Source: Alteromonas sp. LOR (GTDB lineage: Bacteria > Pseudomonadota > Gammaproteobacteria > Enterobacterales > Alteromonadaceae). From it: a DNA stretch of 64,000 bases. Positions within the stretch are counted from its first letter, which is position 1, and every line of letters begins with the position of its first letter. Made by a program: the position numbers and the translations under genes. This document shows positions 16,653 to 26,300 of this stretch, in pieces. The stretch spans positions 186,628 to 250,627 of the forward strand of contig NZ_JQFW01000057.1 in assembly GCF_000753865.1 (NCBI RefSeq), given 5' to 3'. The notes below the pieces were generated by a model, which was given only the letters and a program-made list of their open reading frames with translations, searched no databases and was not told where the DNA came from.

Positions 16653-18332
16653 ATGCCGCTAGATATGACAGCAAACGCAAACAGCACGGAAGTAATTAAA
16701 TCGCCATTAAGCATGTTGTACCACTGGGAAAAGTCCCGTGGAGACGAGGTGTTTCTTACTCAGCCCATCAAAGGTGAGTACCACGATTATACGTGGAGCC
16801 AAGTTGCCAATCTCGCGAGAAAAGTGGCAACCCGCCTTTGTGAAATGTCGCTACCCTCGGGAAGCCGCATTGGAATTTTTTCTAAAAATTGTGCCGAGTG
16901 GTTCATTACCGATTTAGGTATTATGATGGCGGGACATGTGTCCGTGCCTATTTTCTCAACCGCGGGCCCAGACACAGTTCAGTACGTATTGCAGCACGCC
17001 GATGTTCAGCTTTTATTTGTGGGCAAGCTAGACAATACCGAGCAACAAGTAGCGTCTATTCCAACATCCTATAAAACGGTCGCTTTTCCTTATCCGAATA
17101 TTACGGCTTCACAGCAGTGGGATGAGTTTATTGACTGTGAACCACTGAGAACGTCGCCCGTCCACGATATGGACGATGTGATGACCATCATTTATACCTC
17201 GGGCAGCACAGGGCAGCCCAAAGGGGTTGTACATAGCTATAACACCGCATGCTGGGCGGCCAGACGTTCGTTGGACCAACTTGGTATTGACGAGAACGAT
17301 CGCACCTTAAGCTATCTACCACTCGCCCACATTACTGAGCGTGTTCTCGTGGAGTTGTCGAGTTATTACAGTGGTGGAAAAATTCATTTTGTTGAAGATT
17401 TAGCCACGTTCCAGCGCGATGTAACCCATTGTCAGCCTACGCTATTTATCTCTGTCCCTCGTTTGTGGACGAAGTTCCAAATGGGCGTACTGGCCAAAAT
17501 GCCTCAGAAGAAGTTAGATACCTTGTTGAAGATCCCTATCTTGAACAAGATAGTGGCGAAGAAAATACGTAACGGTTTGGGTATAAACAATGCGAGACTA
17601 TGGGCAAGCGGCTCAGCACCGCTAGCACCTGCCGTTATTGAGTGGTTCGCTAAAATTGGTATCAACATTTCCGAAGGGTGGGGAATGACTGAAAACAGCG
17701 CCTATGGAACCGGCAGTGTACCCTTTAGGCACGATAAAATAGGCTGTATCGGCAAGCCTTACGACGGTGTGGACATTCGCACCTCTGAAGAGGGCGAAAT
17801 ACAGGTGCTATCACCGTGTAATATGATTGAGTACTACCTAGAGCCAGACAAAACCGCTGAGGTATTCACCGAAGACGGCTATTTGTGTACCGGTGACAAG
17901 GGGGTAATTGATAGCGACGGTTACGTTAAAATAACCGGCCGACTAAAAGATATCTTCAAAACCGCGAAGGGTAAGTACGTTACTCCAGCGCCAATTGAAG
18001 CCAAGTTCATGGAAAACCCCATTGTGGAGCAGGTTTGTGTAACGGGAACAAACTTGCCTCAGCCTGTAGCGCTGCTTGTGCTTAGTGAAGGTGCGCAGAA
18101 AAAAGACAAGTCGGTGGTAGAGGCTAGTCTCAAGAAAACCTTCGAGGCGATAAACGCGAAGCTTGAGAGTCACCAGGTGATGGATAGGGTGGTTATAATG
18201 AGTAATGAGTGGAGTATTGAAAACGATTTGCTTACGCCTACCTTAAAAGTGAAGCGACACGTATTAGAAGAGCGATTCGTTGATGTTATTCAAGGTGATT
18301 ATACCAAAAAGCTTGTGTGGGTTGATGCCTAA
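16653..18332 (+). CDS. Long-chain acyl-CoA synthetase family (AMP-binding) protein
   Basis: A 559-residue ANL-superfamily enzyme. The P-loop-like motif IIYTSGSTGQPKGVV, the GWGMTENSAYGT motif, GDKGVIDSDGYVKITGRLKDIFKTAKGKYVTP (adenylate binding, hinge and catalytic-Lys region) and an early TWSQVANLARKVA segment are present. It activates a fatty acid as acyl-AMP and then makes acyl-CoA. It is related to the FadD15/long-chain type but slightly shorter. No signal peptide is seen, and it is likely membrane-associated. It is monocistronic: a strong bidirectional terminator follows, shared with the convergent dUTPase gene. Substrate chain length cannot be told from sequence by eye. Confidence 0.92.
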   Translation: MPLDMTANANSTEVIKSPLSMLYHWEKSRGDEVFLTQPIKGEYHDYTWSQVANLARKVATRLCEMSLPSGSRIGIFSKNCAEWFITDLGIMMAGHVSVPIFSTAGPDTVQYVLQHADVQLLFVGKLDNTEQQVASIPTSYKTVAFPYPNITASQQWDEFIDCEPLRTSPVHDMDDVMTIIYTSGSTGQPKGVVHSYNTACWAARRSLDQLGIDENDRTLSYLPLAHITERVLVELSSYYSGGKIHFVEDLATFQRDVTHCQPTLFISVPRLWTKFQMGVLAKMPQKKLDTLLKIPILNKIVAKKIRNGLGINNARLWASGSAPLAPAVIEWFAKIGINISEGWGMTENSAYGTGSVPFRHDKIGCIGKPYDGVDIRTSEEGEIQVLSPCNMIEYYLEPDKTAEVFTEDGYLCTGDKGVIDSDGYVKITGRLKDIFKTAKGKYVTPAPIEAKFMENPIVEQVCVTGTNLPQPVALLVLSEGAQKKDKSVVEASLKKTFEAINAKLESHQVMDRVVIMSNEWSIENDLLTPTLKVKRHVLEERFVDVIQGDYTKKLVWVDA

Positions 18333-18418
18333 GCAGCCTATGTTGGTGTGTTTTATCAACCTAGTTGATATTGCTCGTTAACAAAGAGTTGTTAGTAACA
18401 GTTCCAAAAAACAATAAA

Positions 18419-18447
18419 GAGGCGCCATTTAAAAGGCGCCTTTTTTG
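18419..18447. terminator. Bidirectional terminator between acyl-CoA synthetase and dUTPase genes
   Basis: The stem GGCGCC/GGCGCC, extended by flanking A/T pairs, encloses an 8-base loop and is followed by six T residues on the plus strand. It serves the plus-strand gene ending at 18332 and, given the A-rich left flank, the minus-strand gene ending at 18470. Confidence 0.88.
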
Positions 18448-18469
18448 TTGGTTACGAGTTATTTACTCA

Positions 18470-19126
18470 TTACTTGCTCTGATAGCGCGCTTGCAGCCCT
18501 TGGTAAACCAAGTCACTGAATTCTGGCTTCGACAAGTCTAATGCATTCATTACTTCAACAAGGTGTTCATTGTCTTCACGACCGCTCCATTGTTTAACAT
18601 ATGTCCCTTCTTTGTAGCCGTTATCCTGACGGAAAAAGTTAAGTACATTCTTGCCAACGTACTGACGGTATAACTCGTCAACTGACATGTCACATTGTTC
18701 AACAATATGCATAAACAAAGGAACACTAAAGCGCTTCGCTGCACACAAACCCGTCATTAGTTCTAGGTTATCAAGCAAAGACTGTTGGGTTGCATCGTAG
18801 TTTTGATTGTCGAAGGCTACTACTGTTTGACCACTCGCGAGTTCTGCTGCAATACTTTTTGCAGAAGCGTCAACGTCACCATTAGCATCGATAATGCACG
18901 CACTTAATGCGAAGTGCCAAATGTCTACAAGTTCCATCTGCAGCTGTGGTAAGTCTTTGTGTTGTGCTTTCCACCATTTCCAGCCGTGATGCTCTATGGC
19001 TTCAACCGACTCAACCATGGCGGCGCGCAGGTAACCATAACCCGCATTTAGCCAGTCTGGGTTCACTTTTGCATTCATCTTGTCTTGAAGCGAAAGCATT
19101 GTTGCTAGCTGCTGTGCATTTAACAT
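18470..19126 (-). CDS. Dimeric all-alpha dUTP diphosphatase
   Basis: A 218-residue protein of the dUTPase_2 (all-alpha NTP pyrophosphohydrolase) family, different from trimeric Dut. The motifs are LQDKMNAKVNPDWLNAGYGY at the start, then the metal-binding ESVEAIEHHGWKWWK and ELVDIWHFALS helices, and the later NVLNFFRQDNGYKEG segment. It hydrolyses dUTP to dUMP and pyrophosphate, limiting uracil in DNA. The start at ATG 19126 has AGGAG eight bases upstream; an open extension to 19291 lacks conservation. It is monocistronic. Confidence 0.9.
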   Translation of the reverse strand: MLNAQQLATMLSLQDKMNAKVNPDWLNAGYGYLRAAMVESVEAIEHHGWKWWKAQHKDLPQLQMELVDIWHFALSACIIDANGDVDASAKSIAAELASGQTVVAFDNQNYDATQQSLLDNLELMTGLCAAKRFSVPLFMHIVEQCDMSVDELYRQYVGKNVLNFFRQDNGYKEGTYVKQWSGREDNEHLVEVMNALDLSKPEFSDLVYQGLQARYQSK

Positions 19127-19689
19127 TGTGGCTCCTGATAACCTAATTTTAATCTGTATACGATGGCGCAAAGTGTACTGGAAGCCAGCGTGTGGATAAA
19201 TAATTATTTGAATGAAGCATGATGCTGCTGCTTGGAGTTTGCGCAGTTTAAGAGAAGGGAAGCGTGTTACACATTGGTGCGGCTGCACCAAAATTAATCT
19301 AAAGTCTTAGGTAGATAGAACAGGTTTTGATTTAAATTATTGATTTATATAGTTTTTAAAACTGGCATCTTACCTGCTTTGCTAATACCGTTAACTGAGC
19401 TGTGCAATAGCACATCGTTTAAATGAGTGCCAGGCAACACGCATTTGAGCGGCAATTGCGCAGCCCGTAAACCTTACCCATACAGAATTTTCGTGTCCTG
19501 AGGTCTGTATGGGTTTTTTTCTCTTTTTTCCTGTTTTTCCCTGTTTTTCCCCTTTATCGCCCCTTCACAACAAGAAATAAAACACTTAACACTGCAGTTA
19601 ATTGCGATACACTAATTCTCTATTAAAGGCCAACATGCCCTCGTATGTATAAGATAGGCTAACTGCCAGTCAAATAAAGGATTTTTAGA
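19127..19689 (+). other. Long leader/intergenic region before recC, possible small RNA
   Basis: About 560 bases divide the divergent dUTPase and recC genes. On the plus strand a plausible -35/-10 pair (TTGATT near 19328, TATAGT near 19349) precedes about 150 bases that end at a strong terminator (19477-19520), so a small RNA or an attenuated recC leader could be made. After the terminator come about 170 bases with a pyrimidine-rich tract (repeated CCTGTTTTTCC) and the recC ribosome binding site AAGGA. No open frame of note is present. Confidence 0.4.
19477..19520 (+). terminator. Strong terminator hairpin upstream of recC
   Basis: A perfect 9-bp stem (CCCATACAG/CTGTATGGG) with a 19-base loop is followed by seven T residues. 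No plus-strand gene precedes it, so it must end a non-coding transcript or act as an attenuator for recCBD. Confidence 0.75.
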
Positions 19690-22600
19690 TTGCTTGCGCT
19701 ATATCCATCAAATAAATTAGAGCATCTTAGTTTTCTGCTTACCTCGTTACTTGAGCAACAACCCTCCTCAGTATTCTCCCCTGAAACTATCCTTGTTGAA
19801 AGCCCTGGTATGCAGCATTGGGTAAGCATGCAGTTGGCTCGAGAGCAGGGAATTGCAATGAATCTTGATTTCCCTTTGCCTGTAAGGTTTATGTGGAATA
19901 CAGCCCGGGTGGTGTTAGGCAGTGAAAAGGTACCTCGTCAGTCTCCTTATCGACGAGAGGTACTTACGTGGCGTGTAGATAATATTCTGCAAGACGAAGC
20001 CCTGATGACCACCGGTGCGTTTGAACAAGTGCGCCGCTATTGGTTAAGTGCGGGCAGTGAGCAAGAGCAGGGCGTTCAGCGTTTACAGCTCGCTACGGCC
20101 CTTGCTGATGTGTATGAGCAATACTTACTTTACCGACCAGACTGGCTTTTTGCTTGGGAAAATAACGAGCAGGTGGTGTTCGATGACATGGAATCGTGGC
20201 AGAGCGAAATTTGGCGCATTCTGACAAAAGAGCAGCCTCTGCATCCTGCTCGACTGCATAAAATGACCCTAGAAGCACTTTGCGAAGGCCAGCTACCAAC
20301 GAATCTTCCCTCTCGCATAGTGGTTTTTGCTATCAATACCATGGCACCTCAACTCATTGCATTTTTTGATGCACTGGCCGAGCACATCGATATTCATATT
20401 TTTCATTTAAACCCTAGTGTGAACTATTGGGGTGATGCGAAAAGCGATAGCGAACTTGCGAAACAACTGCGCATGGAAGGCGTCAATAAGTGGATGGAAA
20501 ACGAGCAGAGTAATTCGTTGTTAGGGAACTTGGGAAAACAAGGTAGAGAGTTGTTTAACTTACTGACTGAGTTGGACACCTTTGAAATTAGTGCTTTTGA
20601 TGCCCCCGAGATTGATGAACCTGAGATTGAAAACCTTGACGACGCCACCCCTGAAGAAACGAAAAGTTTAGGCAGGGGACTTGCCCAGCGCAATCTGCTA
20701 AAGCGTATTCATAGCGATATATTGCAGGCCCTGCCTGCAAGCCCTATTCGAGTAAACGACCCTCAAGAAGCAGAGCAAGACGACAGTGTCACTATTATGT
20801 GCACTCATTCTGCGCTCCGTGAGGTGCAGGTGCTGCACGATCATCTATTACATTGGCTGTCACAAGATACCACTCGCACGCCTTCAGATATTCTGGTGAT
20901 GTGCCCTGCTATTGAAAATTATGCTCCTTTCGTCGACGCCGTTTTTCACCGAGTAGGCACTAAAAACCAGTACACCAATGGCACCACCCGTTTGCCATGT
21001 TCAATCGCCGACAGAAGCCCGATGGATACCGAGCCATTGATTGCCGCTTTTATGGCGCTGCTAGAATTGCCAGATAGCCGCTTTGGCGTGGCAGATATAA
21101 TGGATTATTTACAGCTCGATTCTGTGCAAAAGCGCTTTAATGTTGCGCAGGCTGATATCGATCAGATGATGGTGTGGCTTGAGCAAGCTCATATTCACTG
21201 GGGACTGAATGCCCAGCATAAGGCGTCTGTCTCAGAAGGCGTGACAAAGGAAAACACCTACAGCTGGTGGTGGGGAATTCGTCGCTTGCTAATGGGCATG
21301 CTAGCACCAGATAGCGAAATGATTGTTGATGGGGCGCTGACCATACCCGACGTAGAAGGACAAAGCGCGCTTATTTTGGGCAAGCTAGTACAGGTAATTG
21401 ATTTACTTGGCCGATTTGCAAACGAGCTCACTACACCGCGCTCGCCGAAAGCTTGGGCCCAAGATTTGCTGCAGCTGCGTGATGCGTGCTTTGTGTCTAC
21501 CAAAGATCAAGAACAAAGCTGGGATTTAATCGCTAAAGTTGCCGCTGATTTATATGCGCGATGCGACGAAGCTGACTACGAACACGAGTTGAGCTTACGT
21601 CAAATTCGGGAGCTATTGTTAAGCCGCTTCTCCTCCCCAGATGCCGGAAACCACTTCATGACGGGGCAAGTAACCGTATGTTCTATGTTACCTATGCGCA
21701 GCATTCCGTTTAAGAAAGTGTGCATTTTAGGGTTAAACGATAGCGAGTTTCCAAGAAAAGCAACGCCGCTTGGTCTTGATCTTATGACGGGACCGAAAAG
21801 ACGAACAGGCGATAGGTCACGAAGACTGGAAGACAGGTATCTTTTTTTAGAGGCAATCATCTCTACCCGAGAGAGCCTGTACTTAAGTTACCAAGGTAAC
21901 GATGTAAAAAATAACAGTGAACGTCAGCCAAGTTTGGTGCTAGCAGAATTTCTCGATATGCTAGCAACAGGCTATCAGCTTGATACATCGCACTTTGTAA
22001 AGCACGCACCACTGCATCCCTTTAGCGAGGCTGCATTTACCGGTCAGCTTCCAAGCTATGAGACGGGTTGGCTTCGCTTAGCAGACGCATTGCAAAAAAC
22101 CAATGCTTCACAGTCCCATGCTACCAAATCTTCACAGCCACAGGCTGAGCCTCAAGAATTAGATTCAGTTCAAAGCGCTTCTTTAGAAACAAAAACGAAC
22201 GCCCAGACTGGCGATAAGCATAGCGCTAACGAAAACAGTAAAAGTCCGGATGAAACACGACTTTCAACCATGCAGGTGGCGAGGGCATTTAAAGACCCTT
22301 TGGAATACTTTTCGCTGCAGCGCTTAGGGGTAAACCTATCTCAGTCTTTCACCTTGCTAGATAACAGCGAGCCGTTTGAAACCAATGCGCTTGTGCGCTA
22401 TCAGGTTCTAGACGCTATTTTCTCAGTGCCGTCTGGGCAACAGGAAAGCTCGCATCACGAACTGTCTTCAGAGCAGGTGGTTGAATTTGCTTCTTTGCGA
22501 GGCGATATTCCGAATAACCCTGTAGCAAAAGAAGAGCTACAAATGTGGAAAGACGGAGCGCTAGCATTAACCCAGGCAATGGGCCCTCATGATGCTGCGG

Positions 22601-23376
22601 CAAAAAATGTCAGTTTCGTTGGTAAGCACATTACCTTCACCGCCAGCGCTTTTGAAGCTGCTGATAGTTTAGTGCTACGAAGCGCCGGAAAAATTAACGA
22701 CATAAGAGCACTGTCGTACTTTATGTCTCAACTCGTTTTTTGCGCTGACAGTGAAACCAGCACTCATCATGGCTATCCGTTGGATATATATTATTGCGAT
22801 TGGGAAAAAGGCGAAACAAAGTTGATGAAACGTCGCTTTGCGCCACTCGACGCTGCCACTGCTGAAAACATATTGTTATTTATTGAACAGCTATACATGG
22901 CAATACTCACTGCGCCAACGCCTCTTTACCGCAGCTTATATTCAGACCTAGTGCCAGGTAAGCGAAATTCTGATAGCAAAGCGATAGTGGGTGAGGTTAA
23001 GCCTGAACACTATGACGATATTATCGCAACGTTACAGCAATCAAGCGCTACTGCTTTTGCATATCGCTTTGAAGATCATAGCTCTAATGATAGTGCCTCG
23101 GATGATACAAAAGGCAGCGAAACTGCGCCTGATGTCGTATCAGAAAAGGCACAACAAATCGTCGAGCGCAGTGGTGATCTGTTCAATAGCATAGAGGCCG
23201 AACGTATACTTAAAAACTGGCTGCAGTCCTCGGGGCAATTTAGTGCAGACATGGCAAATAACCCGTATCTGAAATGGCTTTTTCCTGACGGTATTTCATG
23301 GCAAAGCTTTCCACATATTGAAGGCTTTATTTTGTTTTCCATGGTGGCGAATTGTGCAGCGGAGGAACAGCTATGA
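19690..23376 (+). CDS. recC: Exodeoxyribonuclease V subunit gamma (RecC)
   Basis: RecC is the Chi-recognition subunit of the RecBCD helicase-nuclease, with inactive helicase folds. The N-terminus (YPSNKLEHLSFLLTSLL, ILVESPGMQHWVSMQLA), central LPMRSIPFKKVCILGLNDSEFPR and the LMTGPKRRTGDRSRRLEDRYLFLEA segment are typical. At 1228 residues it is longer than Escherichia coli RecC (1122). Part of the excess is a low-complexity Ser/Gln/Glu-rich insert at about residues 800-855. Translation starts with TTG, with AAGGA eight bases upstream. Its stop overlaps the recB start (ATGA), which implies coupling. The order recC-recB-recD without ptrA is usual in Alteromonadales. Confidence 0.95.
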   Translation: MLALYPSNKLEHLSFLLTSLLEQQPSSVFSPETILVESPGMQHWVSMQLAREQGIAMNLDFPLPVRFMWNTARVVLGSEKVPRQSPYRREVLTWRVDNILQDEALMTTGAFEQVRRYWLSAGSEQEQGVQRLQLATALADVYEQYLLYRPDWLFAWENNEQVVFDDMESWQSEIWRILTKEQPLHPARLHKMTLEALCEGQLPTNLPSRIVVFAINTMAPQLIAFFDALAEHIDIHIFHLNPSVNYWGDAKSDSELAKQLRMEGVNKWMENEQSNSLLGNLGKQGRELFNLLTELDTFEISAFDAPEIDEPEIENLDDATPEETKSLGRGLAQRNLLKRIHSDILQALPASPIRVNDPQEAEQDDSVTIMCTHSALREVQVLHDHLLHWLSQDTTRTPSDILVMCPAIENYAPFVDAVFHRVGTKNQYTNGTTRLPCSIADRSPMDTEPLIAAFMALLELPDSRFGVADIMDYLQLDSVQKRFNVAQADIDQMMVWLEQAHIHWGLNAQHKASVSEGVTKENTYSWWWGIRRLLMGMLAPDSEMIVDGALTIPDVEGQSALILGKLVQVIDLLGRFANELTTPRSPKAWAQDLLQLRDACFVSTKDQEQSWDLIAKVAADLYARCDEADYEHELSLRQIRELLLSRFSSPDAGNHFMTGQVTVCSMLPMRSIPFKKVCILGLNDSEFPRKATPLGLDLMTGPKRRTGDRSRRLEDRYLFLEAIISTRESLYLSYQGNDVKNNSERQPSLVLAEFLDMLATGYQLDTSHFVKHAPLHPFSEAAFTGQLPSYETGWLRLADALQKTNASQSHATKSSQPQAEPQELDSVQSASLETKTNAQTGDKHSANENSKSPDETRLSTMQVARAFKDPLEYFSLQRLGVNLSQSFTLLDNSEPFETNALVRYQVLDAIFSVPSGQQESSHHELSSEQVVEFASLRGDIPNNPVAKEELQMWKDGALALTQAMGPHDAAAKNVSFVGKHITFTASAFEAADSLVLRSAGKINDIRALSYFMSQLVFCADSETSTHHGYPLDIYYCDWEKGETKLMKRRFAPLDAATAENILLFIEQLYMAILTAPTPLYRSLYSDLVPGKRNSDSKAIVGEVKPEHYDDIIATLQQSSATAFAYRFEDHSSNDSASDDTKGSETAPDVVSEKAQQIVERSGDLFNSIEAERILKNWLQSSGQFSADMANNPYLKWLFPDGISWQSFPHIEGFILFSMVANCAAEEQL

Positions 23377-26300
23377 GTGATGAACTAGCTAAAGACACTC
23401 AAATGCAAGACAGAGATGTTTCAAGCAGTGATGGTTCAAGCACTGTGGCATCTCGACTGCTCGATGTGCCAAGTATGCCCCTGCACGGCAGACATCTTAT
23501 CGAGGCCAGTGCAGGAACGGGGAAAACATACAATATTACGCGGTTGTATCTACGCCTACTGCTTGAAAAGAAGCTAACGGTAAAAGAGATTTTGGTAATG
23601 ACATTTACCAAGGCCGCCACCGAGGAAATTAAAGGTCGTGTAGCGGCGACGCTGCGTGAAGCTGCTAGTTTTTGGCAACAAGCAATAGACAATGAAGGGA
23701 GCGCTTCTGAAAACATAGCCTTTGAAGATGCAGATGCCAAAGGCCTGGACTCTAAAGGACCAGATCCTAAAGGAATGGACCCCGTTTTTCATCATTTACT
23801 GACCCATTGCAATCTTGAAGAAAGCTTGGGCCTACTCAAAGCCGCGCAGCTAGAGCTTGATGAGGCATCCGTTTTCACAATTCATGGGTTCTGCCAGCAT
23901 GTAATAGGGCAACTCGCCTTTAATAGTGGCTTCGCTATGTCACTGAATTTAAGTAAAGATACCAGCGATCTATACTTGCAGGCCAGTGAAGACTGGATAA
24001 GAAAAGTAAGCGGTGGTCACGACGGTTATACCGAAGACGACTTCTTGCTGCTGGCATCAAAAGGGTGGCATGTGCCTGAGCGTTTGATAGGTGAATTTAA
24101 TGCAAGTATCCGCAGTACGTTAACCCCTAATTTGCTTGATGAACACGCAGTAGAGGAGTCATTTAAATATAATTTAGAGAGTAACCCTGATACTCAACAG
24201 GCTCAATTTACGGCCTTTTTAAGTGGCATAGAAGCCAATGAATCGCTATTACACGAACAACTTATTAAAAGCCCTGCCCACAAAAAGGTACGCCCTGGCG
24301 AGCTTGAAGCACTGAAATCGTGGTTGCGGCAGGGGCAGTACACCGATGCGCCTAGCGAGGCCAAAGCGTTTCTAGATAAAAGGCGTTACTCTCGCAATAC
24401 CTCTGGCGTTAAAGAACTGCTAAGCCCTATAAAAGACTTCACCAAGGCGATAGAGGTTGAGATTGAGGAAAGAGATAACACGTTGGCTCAGCTGCCTGTT
24501 TTTGCGCTAGTTAATGACGCTATCTCCTTTATAAAAGAGCGCGTGATAAAACAGAAAAAGCAGCGTGGGATCATTGATTTCGACGACCTCATTAATATGC
24601 TGGCTGATGAGGTGGCAAAACCTGACAATACGCTAGCCGCAGAGCTTCGCAAAAAATTCCCCGTAGCATTAATCGATGAATTCCAAGATACCGATGCCAA
24701 ACAATACGCTATTTTAGACGCAGTATATCCTCGCGATTCTGATACCAACGCTTTAAGCACTAGCACCAACAAGACTAGCACCACCGAGACTAACACCACC
24801 GAGACTAACACCACCGAGACTAGCACCACAGAGACTAACACCAAAACAAGTGCGCTCTTGATGATAGGCGATCCCAAGCAGGCTATTTATCGCTTTAGAG
24901 GTGGGGATATTTTTACCTACTTAAAAGCAGGTAAACAAGCAGATTTCCGGTGGGTTATGAACACAAACTGGCGTTCTGTTAAAGGGATGGTCAGTGCGTA
25001 CAATCGCGTGTTTTATGGTGCGCCGCTGGCGGCAGCTCATTCTGGTAATGTTTTCGGTTTTAATATTGATTACACGCAGGTGGAGTTTACCAAAAAGGCC
25101 GCTGCAGCGAAGCATCCGTTAAGCGATCCGTGTGAGCAGCGCAGTGCAATGAATTACGTGAGTATGTGCTTAGACGATAAGCAAGATACCAACACAATGC
25201 GCCGTAAAATGGCGCTGTGGATTGCACAAGAAATCTATCGTCTTCTAAACGAAGCTGGTTTTGATAATTCAAAGCCAGAAAGCGTTAATGATCAAAGTGT
25301 TAATGATCAAAGCGCTGATGCTACAAACTCGTCAGGCACCAATGACAGCAAATCCATTGCCCCTGTCACACCAGCCGCCCCTGTCACACCAGCCGCCCCT
25401 GTCACACCAGCCGCCCCTGTCACACCAGCCGATATTGCCATTTTGGTTAAAGACAGGACTGAAGCCAATGCAATAAAGTATGTTCTGCAGCAGCAAGGTT
25501 TGGCCTGCGTTTACTTAAGCGATCGCAGTAATTTATTTCTCACGCCAGAGGCCAAAGACATTTTGCGCTTGTTAAATGGCATTTGGCATGCCAGCGACAG
25601 CAGCAAAGTAGCGGCAAGTTTAGCATCGCCCTTGTGGGGCTATAGCCCTGAAGTACTGGTTGATTTGCTGTACCACGAAGATGATGCGCTGTGGGATACT
25701 GCCTTCGAGCGGGTACTGTTGCTGCGTGAACTGTGGCTGCAAAAAGGCTGTATGAGTGTGCTGCTACACTTAATGCAAGAAAGCTACACGCCATACGGTG
25801 GGGAAGTAGAGCGAGCGCTAACCAATTACCAACACCTTGCTGAAGTACTTGAAAAGGCAAGCACAACCCATCAAAGGCCCGAGCAATTACTCGATTGGCT
25901 GCACAAGCAAATACACCAGCCTGAGTCAGATGAAGAGATGACGCTGCGTTTGGAAAGTGACAATCAGCTTATCCGTTTAGTGACACAGCACGGCTCTAAG
26001 GGGCTAGAGTATCCCATTGTGTTTATTCCATTTGCTACTGGCTATAAAGATCCAGCAAAAAACGGCAAATCGATGTCGCAAATACTGACGTACTATGATG
26101 AAGACAAACAAGGGTTACAACTGCAGTTAGGGCAAACAAAGCAAGCTATCGCAAGAGTGCGTGCTGAAGGGGCCGCAGAAGATATGCGACTGGCCTACGT
26201 AGCGGTTACTCGCGCCGCCCATCGCTGTTATATGGGAGTTATTCCCCTTGATGGTAATGAAAAAAGTGCACTAGCGCGAGCCCTAGGAGTTAATAATGAT

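Noticed and set aside
24488..24877. 129-codon minus-strand frame with VSVVLVSVVLV repeats inside recB
   Set aside because: It is the antisense reading of the recB 15-bp repeat array; recB is unambiguous.
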